A DNA stretch of 64,000 bases, taken from positions 3,720,001 through 3,784,000 of the forward strand of contig NZ_CP011454.1 in NCBI RefSeq assembly GCF_000695095.2. The letters run 5' to 3'. The stretch is from Gemmatimonas phototrophica. GTDB lineage: Bacteria > Gemmatimonadota > Gemmatimonadetes > Gemmatimonadales > Gemmatimonadaceae. The position numbers and the translations under genes are program-made. This document shows, one piece after another, positions 17,354 to 26,601 of the stretch. The notes beneath the pieces were generated by a model that worked only from the letters and a program-made list of their open reading frames with translations, was not told the origin of the DNA and ran no database searches. Position 1 is the first letter of the stretch; each line of letters begins with the position of its first letter.

Positions 17354-19969
17354 TCAGATGGGGGCGTCGAGATACAGATCGAGACGCCAGCCTTTGGCGG
17401 GGTACAGTCCGCGGGCGACGTCGAAGCGGAAGAGGCCATCGAGCGCCCCAAATCCGAAGCCCGCCCCACGCTGCGGCTGAATCTGCCCGAAGGTTTTTCG
17501 GCTACCGGCCCATCCGACATCGAAGAAGGCCACGGGCCGAAACGCGCCGCTGCGCGTACCCACTTCGGCGCGGGAAAACCAGAAGGCATTACCCATTTGC
17601 GTCCCCGGGAGTTGGCCGCGCACGGTGCGCAGACCGCCCACGGCAAAGCCGCGCTGAAAGGGGACACGGCCCGCCGAGCTACCAATTGATCCAGTCAGCG
17701 AGGTCGCCAAACGCCCCAGCGGCCGAGCGAGGGTGGCCTCGAGAGAGCCACGCGCGAACTCAAAGGTGCCGGTAACCGCTTCCAGGCGGGTGATGCTGGT
17801 CAGGCGTGTGCCGCGTGGACGGTCGATGAGCAAGCGGGACCACGAGGCGTTGACCCCGGTAAACGATCCCGGCTCCGACAGGAGGTTTTCGCGGAAACGG
17901 TTGCCCCCAAACGCGCGACCGAGAGAAAACGTGTTGACCACATCGCTGTCGCCAGCCGTCCATTGCCGCTCGACGAAGAGGCGATACTCCAGGGCGCCGC
18001 GTCGCTGTTCGCGGCGCTCCCCCAGTTCGAACCCGTATGTCCGATAGTAGAAACCTTCATCGCGGCCGTAGAGGAAGGCAGGGAGCGAAGGACCGAATGA
18101 GAGGGCCCCGGCCCACTCGGGGTTCATAGCGGCCAGCCGGTGATACACACTGGCCGTCACGGTACGTGCGCCATTGCTGCGAATGAGGGCCAGTTCGCCG
18201 TTGGCATGCAGATCGGCATGACCGATACGCCCAACGCCACGCAGGGTATATCCCGCCCCCAGCACCTGTTTCACCTCCACGCCGGCGGATAGCCCTTCCA
18301 CCCGGTTATAGCGGAACAGATCGGAACCAGTGCGAATGGTGGGAAGCTGCGGGGCGAAAGGCACCTGCAGTGACATCCCCAGCGCACTTGCCAGTTGCTC
18401 AGCACTTCGCAAATCGAACAGCTCTTCGTCATCCGTACCGAGTGCCGGCAGGGCGGGAGAGGTGGCCAGCCGATCCATGTTGCAGGGCAGATCGTAGGCA
18501 ATGCGGAGCGACCGTTCGTAGCGCTCCTCCACACGCGTCCACGTGCTGTCGGTCCGGCACTGCGTAACCTTGCCACGACCATAGCGTCGCTGCTGTGTGG
18601 AATCACGCCGGGCCACGTCCTTGTCCGACATCGGGCCCATGGCCATCGACACCTGCACCTCACCAGATCGGCTTTCCACCACGATGGAGTCGGACGCGGA
18701 GGAGTCACGCGTCGCGGTGCGGCTCCGGCTGGGCGGCAGTGCCGCCAGTGTGAAGTCGCCGTCCACATCTTCGTAGGTGAACTTCTCGTCCATGCGGAAG
18801 GGGATCCGCATGAACATGATGTCGGCGCTGGCCGTGGCACTGTGTGCGCGCGGCAGCCAGAACTTGCCCTTGTAGAGTGCGTACTCCACCGTGATGGCAT
18901 CCAGCTTGGCGCGCATCGGGCGCATGGTGGCGCTCACCCAGGCGGGCACGTCGTCATCGGAGGATTGCCCCTGCGGCCGGCGTACGCGTGCGCGCTGAAT
19001 GCTGTCCTTGACGTAGGCCTCGCGCGGGAGTCTGGCGCGCAAGACAGAGTCGCGCACCGGATCCAACGCGAGGTTTTCTACGATATCCTTCTTGGTTTCC
19101 TCGCTCGCGACGCCCCAGATATCGATGTCCGTGGCGAGGCGATAGGCGGCGCGAACCAGTTGCCCGCCCTCACGGTCAAACCAGAACGACCCCACAAAAG
19201 TGCGCCAATCCGCCTTGCGCGCGGTGATGCGCAATTCCTGCAAGCGAATGACCCGTCCCTCCGGGAGCGTGATGCTGGCCGAATCGCCGGTTTCGTAGCG
19301 ATAGAACCGTTCCGCACCGCGCGCCAACGGATGGATGATGTCGCGCTCGTCGACTTCGGTTTTTACCATGCCGAAGTCGGATGACGGAAACCAGAGCTGC
19401 TCACGCCCGGGAAAGTAGGGGATGCTGACCGCCGACACGAAGTCGCCGGTCACATCGCTCGCCATGGGGACGGTCATGCGTGAGCCGACGGGGCGCACCC
19501 GCACGCCGACATCGCGACGCCACGAGATATCGGCCACGTTCTCGCCGCGGAACAGCAGCTTTTCCAATCCCAGCTTGCGGGCCCCCATGTGTACGGACAT
19601 GCGCTGCGTAGTGGTGGCGCGGTAGCTGCGCAGTGCGCTGTCCTGAGTTTCCCGGGCCAGACGGGCGCGCTGGAGCACGGTCCGGGCATCTGGGCTGCCA
19701 AAGGCAGACGACGCAGCCTCCTCGGTGAGACGGGCACGGGTGGCACTGTCGCCGGCGAGGCGACGCCGATTGATGGACCGGGCGTCGCGCACCGCCTCGC
19801 GGACGGCTCGCCGGTCTTCCGTGGACAGCGTGTCGGCCTTGCGGGCGGAATCCCGCGAAGCGGCAGGCTTTTGCCCACCCTGGGCCTTTGCCGCGAGGGG
19901 CGCCAGCCCGACGGTAACCAGGGCACGGAGAATGAGCGAACGGCGCAGGATGACGCGCATACGGACCAT
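17354..19969 (-). CDS. Omp85-like outer-membrane beta-barrel protein
   Basis: An 871-residue exported protein (signal peptide ending PLAAKAQ). A charged Arg/Asp/Ser-rich stretch of about 70 residues and a long periplasmic-like region precede the barrel. The C-terminal third resembles the Omp85/BamA/TamA surface-antigen barrel: GGLRTVRGQ matches the VRG motif of the conserved L6 loop, and FRPVAFFDVGWAG matches the late FxDxG motif. The protein ends in an amphipathic strand. POTRA domains are not evident, so this is not BamA itself. The ATG at 19969 was chosen; ATG 19960 is also possible and a TTG lies 30 bases upstream. It could insert or translocate proteins or lipids in the outer membrane. 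Confidence 0.65.
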   Translation of the reverse strand: MVRMRVILRRSLILRALVTVGLAPLAAKAQGGQKPAASRDSARKADTLSTEDRRAVREAVRDARSINRRRLAGDSATRARLTEEAASSAFGSPDARTVLQRARLARETQDSALRSYRATTTQRMSVHMGARKLGLEKLLFRGENVADISWRRDVGVRVRPVGSRMTVPMASDVTGDFVSAVSIPYFPGREQLWFPSSDFGMVKTEVDERDIIHPLARGAERFYRYETGDSASITLPEGRVIRLQELRITARKADWRTFVGSFWFDREGGQLVRAAYRLATDIDIWGVASEETKKDIVENLALDPVRDSVLRARLPREAYVKDSIQRARVRRPQGQSSDDDVPAWVSATMRPMRAKLDAITVEYALYKGKFWLPRAHSATASADIMFMRIPFRMDEKFTYEDVDGDFTLAALPPSRSRTATRDSSASDSIVVESRSGEVQVSMAMGPMSDKDVARRDSTQQRRYGRGKVTQCRTDSTWTRVEERYERSLRIAYDLPCNMDRLATSPALPALGTDDEELFDLRSAEQLASALGMSLQVPFAPQLPTIRTGSDLFRYNRVEGLSAGVEVKQVLGAGYTLRGVGRIGHADLHANGELALIRSNGARTVTASVYHRLAAMNPEWAGALSFGPSLPAFLYGRDEGFYYRTYGFELGERREQRRGALEYRLFVERQWTAGDSDVVNTFSLGRAFGGNRFRENLLSEPGSFTGVNASWSRLLIDRPRGTRLTSITRLEAVTGTFEFARGSLEATLARPLGRLATSLTGSIGSSAGRVPFQRGFAVGGLRTVRGQLPGTQMGNAFWFSRAEVGTRSGAFRPVAFFDVGWAGSRKTFGQIQPQRGAGFGFGALDGLFRFDVARGLYPAKGWRLDLYLDAPI

Positions 19970-20124
19970 GGCAGGGGAGAACGGGAGCGACTGGGGCAAT
20001 ACCGCCCTGAGATTCAGGATTCGTTCATGCCGTACGGCCCACCACGGCGAGCGGTTTCCGGGGGCGAAACGTAACTTCTCCAGTTGGACCCCGGCCCTCT
20101 GCCTTTCGTTTCAGGAGATCTGAC

Positions 20125-21816
20125 GTGCGCTTCCCCCCTCGCATGACCCGTTCGACCCGCTGCGGCCTTGCCGCCGCCCTGCTGCTCGGCGCGCCGCTGG
20201 CCGCCGAGGCGGGCGCCCAGACGGCGGGCGCCGCGGCCCCAGCCGCACCGGCACCCGCAGCAAATGATCCCCGTCTTGCCAAACTCAAGGACGAAGCGCT
20301 GCAAATGGTCCAGGCGCGCTCCAAGCAGGTCCAGGAAATCGTGGACATGCTCTTCTCGTTTCAGGAGCTGGGCTTTCAGGAGTGGGAATCGCAGAAGTAC
20401 CTGACCGGCATTCTTGAAAAAGAAGGCTTCAAGGTGGAGCGTGGTGTCGCTGGCATTCCTACCGCCTGGACGGCCAAGTGGAGCTATGGCACTGGAAAGC
20501 CGGAGATCTCGCTCGGGTCCGATGTGGACGGCATTCCCCAGGCCAGCAACAAGCCGGGCGTGGGCTACAAGGATGCCATGGTGAGCGGTGGCCCCGGGCA
20601 CGGCGAAGGGCACAATGCCGGTCAGGCGCTCAACATCGTGGCGTCCATCGTGGTGAAGCAGCTCATGCAGCGCGACAAGATCAACGGGACGCTGCTGCTC
20701 TGGCCCGGCATTGCGGAAGAACAGATGGCGGGCAAGGCGTTTCTGGTGCGCTCGGGGGTGTTCAAGAACACCGACGTCACACTCTTCACGCACGTCGGCA
20801 ACGACCTTGGCGTTTCGTGGGGGGCCAGTGGGTCCAGTGCCCTCATCTCGGCCGAGTTCCGCTTCAAGGGCTCGAGCGCGCATGCCGCAGGTGCGCCATG
20901 GCGCGGCCAGTCGGCGCTCGACGCCGTGATGCTGATGGCACAGGGATGGGAGTACCGGCGTGAGCATCTGCGGCTGCAGCAGCGCTCGCACTACGTGATC
21001 AAGGACGGCGGTGACCAGCCCAATGTCGTGCCCAGCACGGCGAGCATCTGGTTCTACTTCCGTGAGCAGGACTATCCTCGCACGATGGAGCTGTTCGAAA
21101 CCGGCCAGAAGGTGGCGCAGGGCGCGGCCATGATGACGGACACCAAGCTCGATACCGTCATGATTCTCGGTTCTGGCTGGTCGGCACACTTCAGCAAGCC
21201 GATTGCCGAAGCGATGCACCAGAACATCCAGACCGTCGGCATGCCCGCGTGGGATGACAAGGATCAGACGCTGGCGAAGGGCATTCAGCGCGAACTTGGC
21301 CAGCCGGACTTCGGGCTGTCGTCCGAGGTGAACAAGCAGCTTCGTGGGGCGGAAACCCCGCAGAACTGGATGGGGGGTGGCTCCGATGACATTGGCGACA
21401 TCGCGTGGAACGTACCCACCGTGACGCTGCGCTTCCCGTCCAACATTCCGTCGTTGCCCGGACACAACTGGGCCAACGCGATTTCGATGGCCACGCCCAT
21501 CGCACACAAGGGAGCCCTGGCTGGCGCCAAGGTGCAGGCGCTCACCGTGCTCGACATTCTGCTCACCCCGAAAGTGGTGGCCGATGCGTGGGATTACTTC
21601 AACAACGTCCAGACCAAAACGGTGAAGTACAAGCCGTTCATTCGTCCGTCGGACCAGCCCCCCATTTGGCTGAACGCCGATATCATGGCGAAGTACAAGC
21701 CGCAGCTGCAGAAGTTTTACTACGATCCGAGCAAGTACAAGACGTATCTCGAGCAGCTGGGGATCGAGTACCCCACGGTGCGCCCCATTGAAGCCAAGCC
21801 GAAGGGCAACAATTAA
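20125..21816 (+). CDS. Exported M20D amidohydrolase, AbgB-like
   Basis: A 563-residue exported metallohydrolase. Signal peptide: LAAALLLGAPLAAEAGAQ, then an Ala/Pro-rich linker. The fold follows the M20D / aminobenzoyl-glutamate hydrolase subunit B type: FSFQELGFQEWESQKYL, ISLGSDVDGIP, GPGHGEGHNAGQALNI, LLLWPGIAEEQ, a dimerisation lid region SSAHAAGAPWRGQSALDAV, and a late GHNWANAISMATPIAHKGA. It probably hydrolyses an amide bond of an acyl- or aryl-amino acid or a peptide in the periplasm. GTG start with AGGAG seven bases upstream. It lies 18 bases before a second, shorter M20D gene. Confidence 0.85.
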   Translation: MRFPPRMTRSTRCGLAAALLLGAPLAAEAGAQTAGAAAPAAPAPAANDPRLAKLKDEALQMVQARSKQVQEIVDMLFSFQELGFQEWESQKYLTGILEKEGFKVERGVAGIPTAWTAKWSYGTGKPEISLGSDVDGIPQASNKPGVGYKDAMVSGGPGHGEGHNAGQALNIVASIVVKQLMQRDKINGTLLLWPGIAEEQMAGKAFLVRSGVFKNTDVTLFTHVGNDLGVSWGASGSSALISAEFRFKGSSAHAAGAPWRGQSALDAVMLMAQGWEYRREHLRLQQRSHYVIKDGGDQPNVVPSTASIWFYFREQDYPRTMELFETGQKVAQGAAMMTDTKLDTVMILGSGWSAHFSKPIAEAMHQNIQTVGMPAWDDKDQTLAKGIQRELGQPDFGLSSEVNKQLRGAETPQNWMGGGSDDIGDIAWNVPTVTLRFPSNIPSLPGHNWANAISMATPIAHKGALAGAKVQALTVLDILLTPKVVADAWDYFNNVQTKTVKYKPFIRPSDQPPIWLNADIMAKYKPQLQKFYYDPSKYKTYLEQLGIEYPTVRPIEAKPKGNN

Positions 21817-21834
21817 CCGTCAGGGAACGCACTC

Positions 21835-23145
21835 ATGAAGCGACTACTGCTTGCGGGGCTGCTGGTGGCAGCACCGCTGCGCGCGCAGCAAGGTCCGGCC
21901 AGCCCCGCGTTGCTGGCCGAGATCGACAAGCGCACGGCGGCCATCGTGGACAAGGTCACGGCGTGGCGCCACGATATTCACCAGCATCCCGAGCTGGGGT
22001 ATCAGGAGAAGCGCACGGCCGCACTGGTGGCGGCGCATCTCAAGTCGCTTGGCATGGAGGTCCAGGAGAATGTGGGGGGCATTCCTGGCGTGGTGGGGAT
22101 CCTGAAGGGCGGCAAACCCGGTCCCACCGTGGCCCTGCGCGCCGACATGGATGCGCTCCCGGTCACGGAGCTCGTGAACGTGCCATTCAAGAGTACTGTT
22201 CGCACGGTGTACAACGGCGTGGAAACGGGCGTCATGCACGCCTGCGGCCACGACATGCACACGGCCATGCTCATGGGCACCGCCGAGGTGCTGGCGGGGC
22301 TCAAGGCCAGCCTGCCCGGCACGGTGAAATTCCTGTTTCAACCGGCCGAGGAAGTGCCGCCACGTGGGGGAGCACAGCCCATGATCGACGCCGGAGTCAT
22401 GCAAGGTGTGGACGGGGTGTTCGGACTGCATGTGGGTCCGGGGCCGCTGGGCGCGCTGAGCTTTCGTCAGGGCGCCATCAGTGCCGCCTCTGATGGCTTT
22501 CGCATTGTGGTGCACGGCAAACAGTCGCACGGCGCGGCGCCCTCGCGCGGCGTGGACCCCATCGTGGTGAGTGCCGAGATCGTCACGGCACTGCAGACCA
22601 TTGTGTCCCGTTCGGTGGATCTCGGTGCGGCGCCGGCCGTGGTCACCGTGGGCGCCATACATGGTGGGTTGCGGGAGAATATCATTCCCGACTCCGTCTG
22701 GATGATTGGCACCATCCGGACGTTCGACCCGGCCGCGCGGACACTCATTGGTCAGCGCATGAAGACGCTGGCCACCAATATTGCCGCGGCGCACAATGCG
22801 ACCGCCGAGGTCACGGTCGATCTTGGCTACGGCAGCACCATCAATCATGCCGCGATGGTGAGCCGTTTCTCTCCCACGCTCAAGCGTGTGGCGGGAACGG
22901 CCGGTGCTCAGGAATCCAAAACGGCGTCGATGGCCGGTGAAGACTTTTCGCGCTTTGCGGAGCTGGCCCCGGGATTCTTCTTCAATCTCGCCGTGTCGCC
23001 AGTGGGGACGGACCTGAAAACGGTCGCCAGCAACCACTCGCCGCTTTTTCAGGGCGATGACAAAGCGCTGCCCGTGGGCGTGCGCGCCATGAGCACGCTC
23101 GCCCTTGAGTTTCTCACGTCCGGAGGAATTCCGCGCGTGCCGTAA
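21835..23145 (+). CDS. Exported M20D amidohydrolase (hippurate hydrolase/ N-acyl amino acid hydrolase type)
   Basis: A 436-residue exported M20D peptidase with signal peptide MKRLLLAGLLVAAPLRAQ. Metal-site motifs: RHDIHQHPELGYQE, Cys137 with His139 and His142 in MHACGHDMHTAML, and Glu172-Glu173 in FLFQPAEEVPP, followed by the lid-domain HGKQSHGAAPSRGVDPI and a C-terminal MAGEDFSRFAELAPGFFF. These enzymes release amino acids from N-acyl or aryl conjugates. ATG with AGGGA eight bases upstream. Its stop codon sits inside the loop of a perfect hairpin. Together with the preceding gene it forms a two-gene exported amidohydrolase unit. Confidence 0.9.
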   Translation: MKRLLLAGLLVAAPLRAQQGPASPALLAEIDKRTAAIVDKVTAWRHDIHQHPELGYQEKRTAALVAAHLKSLGMEVQENVGGIPGVVGILKGGKPGPTVALRADMDALPVTELVNVPFKSTVRTVYNGVETGVMHACGHDMHTAMLMGTAEVLAGLKASLPGTVKFLFQPAEEVPPRGGAQPMIDAGVMQGVDGVFGLHVGPGPLGALSFRQGAISAASDGFRIVVHGKQSHGAAPSRGVDPIVVSAEIVTALQTIVSRSVDLGAAPAVVTVGAIHGGLRENIIPDSVWMIGTIRTFDPAARTLIGQRMKTLATNIAAAHNATAEVTVDLGYGSTINHAAMVSRFSPTLKRVAGTAGAQESKTASMAGEDFSRFAELAPGFFFNLAVSPVGTDLKTVASNHSPLFQGDDKALPVGVRAMSTLALEFLTSGGIPRVP

Positions 23146-23156
23146 GGCACGCGCGG
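23131..23156. terminator. Hairpin with GTAA loop spanning the M20 stop codon
   Basis: An 11-bp perfect stem (CCGCGCGTGCC and its complement) closes a 4-nt GTAA loop, a GNRA-type tetraloop on the plus strand. The TAA of the loop is the stop codon of the M20 gene. It lies between that gene and the convergent BLUF gene and could end transcription from both sides. There is no T-tract. Confidence 0.5.
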
Positions 23157-23160
23157 CCGT

Positions 23161-23595
23161 TCAGGCAGCGCGTCGCTCGACGAGCGCGAGCTCTTCGAGA
23201 AAGGCGAACGCCTGCGCCCCACTCATCTCCAGCGGCTCAAAATCGGCGCGTCCCGAGTGCCGTAGCACGAGGGCGCGCCGATTGGCCGTTGGTTGGTCAT
23301 CCAGTCCCACCAGCTTCATGCTCCACTCGTTGAAGCTTCGCGAGACGATACGACCGTACCGAAGAATGGTGCATTGTGAGTGACGCGGATCGGGGATGAT
23401 CCGATTGTACAGGCGATTCACCACGTCGCGGTCGCCCTCCAGTGCCTGGAGAAAGGCACCGTTACCGACACAGAGAATGCCGGTAATGCCCTGCGCTGCA
23501 TTGTGTTCGCCGGCGGTGCGGAGGATGCTCGTCAACTCCGCATAGTCCATCCCCGTCCGTGCAACACTCGCGTAGATGAGTCGGGTGAGGTTCAT
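23161..23595 (-). CDS. BLUF-domain blue-light photoreceptor (short, PixD-like)
   Basis: A 144-residue single-domain BLUF protein, which binds FAD and switches its hydrogen-bond network under blue light. With the ATG at 23595 the key residues fall at the same numbers as in cyanobacterial PixD: Tyr8 (LTRLIYAS), Asn32, Gln50 (GNGAFLQALEG), Trp91 and Met93 (FNEWSMKL). The hallmark QGITGILCVGNGAFLQ and IIPDPRHSQC are present. After the domain (about residue 97) comes a 45-residue helical tail and no enzymatic output, so it must act through a partner. The frame is open upstream to 23820, but that part overlaps the regulatory region. It is divergent from the cheA operon, 227 bases apart. Confidence 0.95.
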   Translation of the reverse strand: MNLTRLIYASVARTGMDYAELTSILRTAGEHNAAQGITGILCVGNGAFLQALEGDRDVVNRLYNRIIPDPRHSQCTILRYGRIVSRSFNEWSMKLVGLDDQPTANRRALVLRHSGRADFEPLEMSGAQAFAFLEELALVERRAA

Positions 23596-23822
23596 ACCAT
23601 TAGGTGTCGTCCGGTCTGTCACCGACTTGAGTGTTCGGAAACTTGCTGTGGCATTTGCATACCCGTATGCGCTTTGTATTCGCATGACAATGCGGGAGAT
23701 GAATAGGACTTTAGGTCTAGTCCGGCGTTCAAGTTCTGTGATTCCGACGCCGAGAATGGAATACACGCCTGCGAAGCCGCCGGTAGTAGGCCCACACGCC
23801 AGATGGCACGCGTGAGGCACAG
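23596..23822. promoter_or_regulatory. Divergent control region between BLUF gene and chemotaxis operon
   Basis: This 227-bp region is less GC-rich than its surroundings and holds several dyads: GCATACCCGTATGC (23657-23670, 6-bp arms), CGCATGACAATGCG (23681-23694, 5-bp arms), and the box AATAGGACTTTAGGTCTAG (23702-23720, extending through TCCGG to 23725). That box recurs nearly identically upstream of the PYP-like gene near 60950. GAGG at 23814-23817 is the ribosome-binding site of cheA. No sigma-28-type promoter is recognisable. Its compactness suggests the two transcription units are controlled together. Confidence 0.5.
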
Positions 23823-26090
23823 ATGGACGACCTGCTTCGGGATTTCCTCACCGAAAGCTCAGAAAATCTCGCGAAGCTCGACAACGATCTCGTATCGCTC
23901 GAGCAGCACCCGGAAGAGACCTCGCTGCTCAACAGCATCTTCCGGACGATTCACACCATAAAAGGAACTTGCGGTTTCATCGGACTGTGCCGCCTCGAAG
24001 GGGTGGCGCATGCAGCCGAAAATGTACTGGACGCGTTGCGTTCCGGACGCCTCGTGGTGCAATCCGCCGTGATTGGTGATGTGCTGGCCGCGATCGATTG
24101 CATCAAGGAGATCCTGGAGCATCTCGAGAAGACGGAGGCGGAGCCTGAAGGCGACGACACCGCGCTCATTGCACAGCTTGAGCAGTGGCTCGAAAGCGAT
24201 GCGGCACATCACACACCGACCTCGGCAACCGAGATGGGCACCAGCGCGCCGTCGGCAGACCTCATGCACGCCGAGCACGCGGAAGCGCCTGTGGCGGCCG
24301 TGGTGCCAGCGACTCCCACTGCACCGTCTCCGCCCGCGACACCAGCCGCGAAGGAAAGGAGACCGTGGGACGGTGTGGAACGGCGCAAGAGGCCCGACGA
24401 TGACGCGGTCAGCGAAAGCACGCTCCGCGTTGGCGTGCAGGTGCTCGACCAGCTCATGAACCTGGTGGGCGAACTGGCCCTCAGCCGCAATCAGCTGCTG
24501 CAGCTGATGGGCGCGCATGAGGACACCGAGTTCTCCAAGCCAGTACAGCAACTGAATCGCGTCACGACCGACTTGCTCGAAGCCGTCATGAAGACGCGGA
24601 TGCAGCCCATTGCCAATGTCTGGACAAAGTTGCCGCGCATCATTCGGGATCTGTCGCAATCCAGTGGCAAGCAGATCTCGCTGGAATGCTATGGGGCGGA
24701 AACGGAACTGGACCGCCAGATCCTCCAGGCAATACAGGATCCCCTCACCCATATGGTCCGCAACTCTGCCGACCATGGTATTGAGCGGCCGGCCGATCGC
24801 AGCGCCGCCGGGAAGTCCGAGGGTGGCACGATCAAGCTGTCCGCGCGCCACGAAGGCGGGCATGTCGTGATCGAGCTCGCGGATGATGGGGCCGGCATTG
24901 ATCCACAGCGTATCAAGCGCAAGGCCATCGAACGCGGGTTGGTACGCGCAGATCTGGCCGAGCAGATGTCTGATACGCAGGTGCTTCGGTTCATCTTTGA
25001 ACCTGGCTTCTCCACCGCCGAACAGATCACCAACATCTCCGGTCGCGGTGTGGGCATGGATGTGGTGCGCAGCAACATCGAAGCCATCGGTGGTACGGTG
25101 GACCTCACATCGGCGATCGGCAGGGGTACCACCATTCGGGTCAAGATTCCCCTGACGCTGGCCATCATTCAGGCCCTGCTGGTGGGGACGGCCGGTGAGA
25201 CCTTCGCGGTGCCGCAGATTGGCGTCGTGGAACTGGTACGCATCACCGAAGAGCAGGCGCACCTGGTGGAGATGGTGCATGGCGCCGAGTTCTACCGCCT
25301 GCGGGAATCCCTGTTGCCGCTGGTGCGACTCGATGAACAGCTCAAGCTGCGTCACGAGCGGACCGCCTGCGACTGCAACATTGTCGTCTGTCAGGTGGGA
25401 GAGAGTCGCTTCGGCCTGGTGGTGGACGAAGTCTTCGATACGCAGGAAATCGTCGTGAAGCCCGTCGGTCGCCTGGTAAAGCACCTTACCGCGTACGCGG
25501 GGTGCACCATCACCGGCGACGGCCGCGTCATCATGATCCTGGATACCACCGGCGTCGGCACGTTGGCCAACATTGCCAATCGAGTGGAAGAGGCCAAGGC
25601 TGCCGGCAACGCCACGCAGAAGCTCACTGTGGTCGATGAGAATCCAACGGAGAGTGTCCTGCTCTTCAATGCTGGCTATCCGGCGCTGCAGGCAGTCCCG
25701 CTGTCCCGCGTGGCCCGCCTCGAGGAATTCCCGCGCAACACACTGGAGCAGGCGGACGGCCGGGTACTGGTGCAATACCGCGGCGCGCTCATGCCCATCC
25801 TGCCGTCGAATCCCGCGATGGACATCATGGCCATGGACCCGCGCCCGGTCATCGTCTTCTCCAACGGCGAGCAGTCACTGGGCATCGCCGTGGACGAGAT
25901 CCGGGACATCGTGGAAGACCACATCACGTTGCAGCGCGTGGCGACTCGCGCCGGCGTACTTGGAGTGACCGTCATTGCCGAGCGGGCCACTGAGGTGGTC
26001 GATCTGGACTGGTACTTCCGCGAGGCGTTGGGCACCAAACGGTCGCCATCCCTTACTCCCGTCATGGGTACCGCGAGGATTGCCGCATGA
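23823..26090 (+). CDS. cheA: Chemotaxis histidine kinase CheA with two CheW-like domains
   Basis: A 755-residue kinase that phosphorylates CheY and CheB on receptor command. P1 (HPt) occupies about 1-105 with phospho-acceptor His44 (IFRTIHTIKGTCGFIG). A Pro/Ala-rich linker (about 126-200) replaces a recognisable P2 domain. P3 dimerisation is about 203-265, P4 ATPase about 270-450 (HMVRNSADHGIE, DDGAGID, GRGVGMDVV), and P5 CheW-like about 455-590. A second CheW-like domain (about 600-745, with RPVIVFSNGEQSLGIAVDEI) follows, which is unusual compared with E. coli. The start has GTGAGG five bases upstream. First gene of the chemotaxis operon; its stop overlaps cheW (ATGA). Confidence 0.95.
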   Translation: MDDLLRDFLTESSENLAKLDNDLVSLEQHPEETSLLNSIFRTIHTIKGTCGFIGLCRLEGVAHAAENVLDALRSGRLVVQSAVIGDVLAAIDCIKEILEHLEKTEAEPEGDDTALIAQLEQWLESDAAHHTPTSATEMGTSAPSADLMHAEHAEAPVAAVVPATPTAPSPPATPAAKERRPWDGVERRKRPDDDAVSESTLRVGVQVLDQLMNLVGELALSRNQLLQLMGAHEDTEFSKPVQQLNRVTTDLLEAVMKTRMQPIANVWTKLPRIIRDLSQSSGKQISLECYGAETELDRQILQAIQDPLTHMVRNSADHGIERPADRSAAGKSEGGTIKLSARHEGGHVVIELADDGAGIDPQRIKRKAIERGLVRADLAEQMSDTQVLRFIFEPGFSTAEQITNISGRGVGMDVVRSNIEAIGGTVDLTSAIGRGTTIRVKIPLTLAIIQALLVGTAGETFAVPQIGVVELVRITEEQAHLVEMVHGAEFYRLRESLLPLVRLDEQLKLRHERTACDCNIVVCQVGESRFGLVVDEVFDTQEIVVKPVGRLVKHLTAYAGCTITGDGRVIMILDTTGVGTLANIANRVEEAKAAGNATQKLTVVDENPTESVLLFNAGYPALQAVPLSRVARLEEFPRNTLEQADGRVLVQYRGALMPILPSNPAMDIMAMDPRPVIVFSNGEQSLGIAVDEIRDIVEDHITLQRVATRAGVLGVTVIAERATEVVDLDWYFREALGTKRSPSLTPVMGTARIAA

Positions 26091-26548
26091 GCGCCAGCGT
26101 AACCGGCAGCATTGCCCCAACCGAGTTTGTCACCTTCCGGCTGGCGCACCAGTGGATTGGCATTCCTGTCCTCATCGTGCAGGAGGTGCTCATGACGCAT
26201 CGCATTGCGCACGTACCGCTGGCACAGGAAGCCATTCCGGGCCTGCTCAACCTGCGCGGCCAGATTGTGACCGCCGTGGATCTCCGCAGTACGCTCCGCC
26301 TGCCACCACGACAGGCGGATGCCGACTACATGAACGTCGTGGTGCGCTACGAGGGTGAACTCTTTGCCTTCATGGTGGATGATGTGGGGGATGTCGTGTC
26401 GGTGGATGCCGACGCCATTGAACCAGCACCATCAACGCTGGACGAACGGTGGCGTACGGCCACCTCCGGCATCATCCGCCGGGACCGTGATCTGCTCGTG
26501 GTGATGAATGTCCCCGAGCTGTTGAAGCTTGAGCTCATAGCGATCTGA
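26087..26548 (+). CDS. cheW: Chemotaxis coupling protein CheW
   Basis: A 153-residue CheW-type SH3-like scaffold linking chemoreceptors to CheA. Typical motifs: [39 protein letters not shown], and the C-terminal [14 protein letters not shown]. It starts in a 4-nt ATGA overlap with cheA. The chemoreceptor gene follows after 53 bases. Confidence 0.95.
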   Translation: MSASVTGSIAPTEFVTFRLAHQWIGIPVLIVQEVLMTHRIAHVPLAQEAIPGLLNLRGQIVTAVDLRSTLRLPPRQADADYMNVVVRYEGELFAFMVDDVGDVVSVDADAIEPAPSTLDERWRTATSGIIRRDRDLLVVMNVPELLKLELIAI

Positions 26549-26601
26549 CCGCCGCTGGTCACCCCTCCGTTCTGCAACGCGACTTCCCCAGGATTCCATC
26601 A

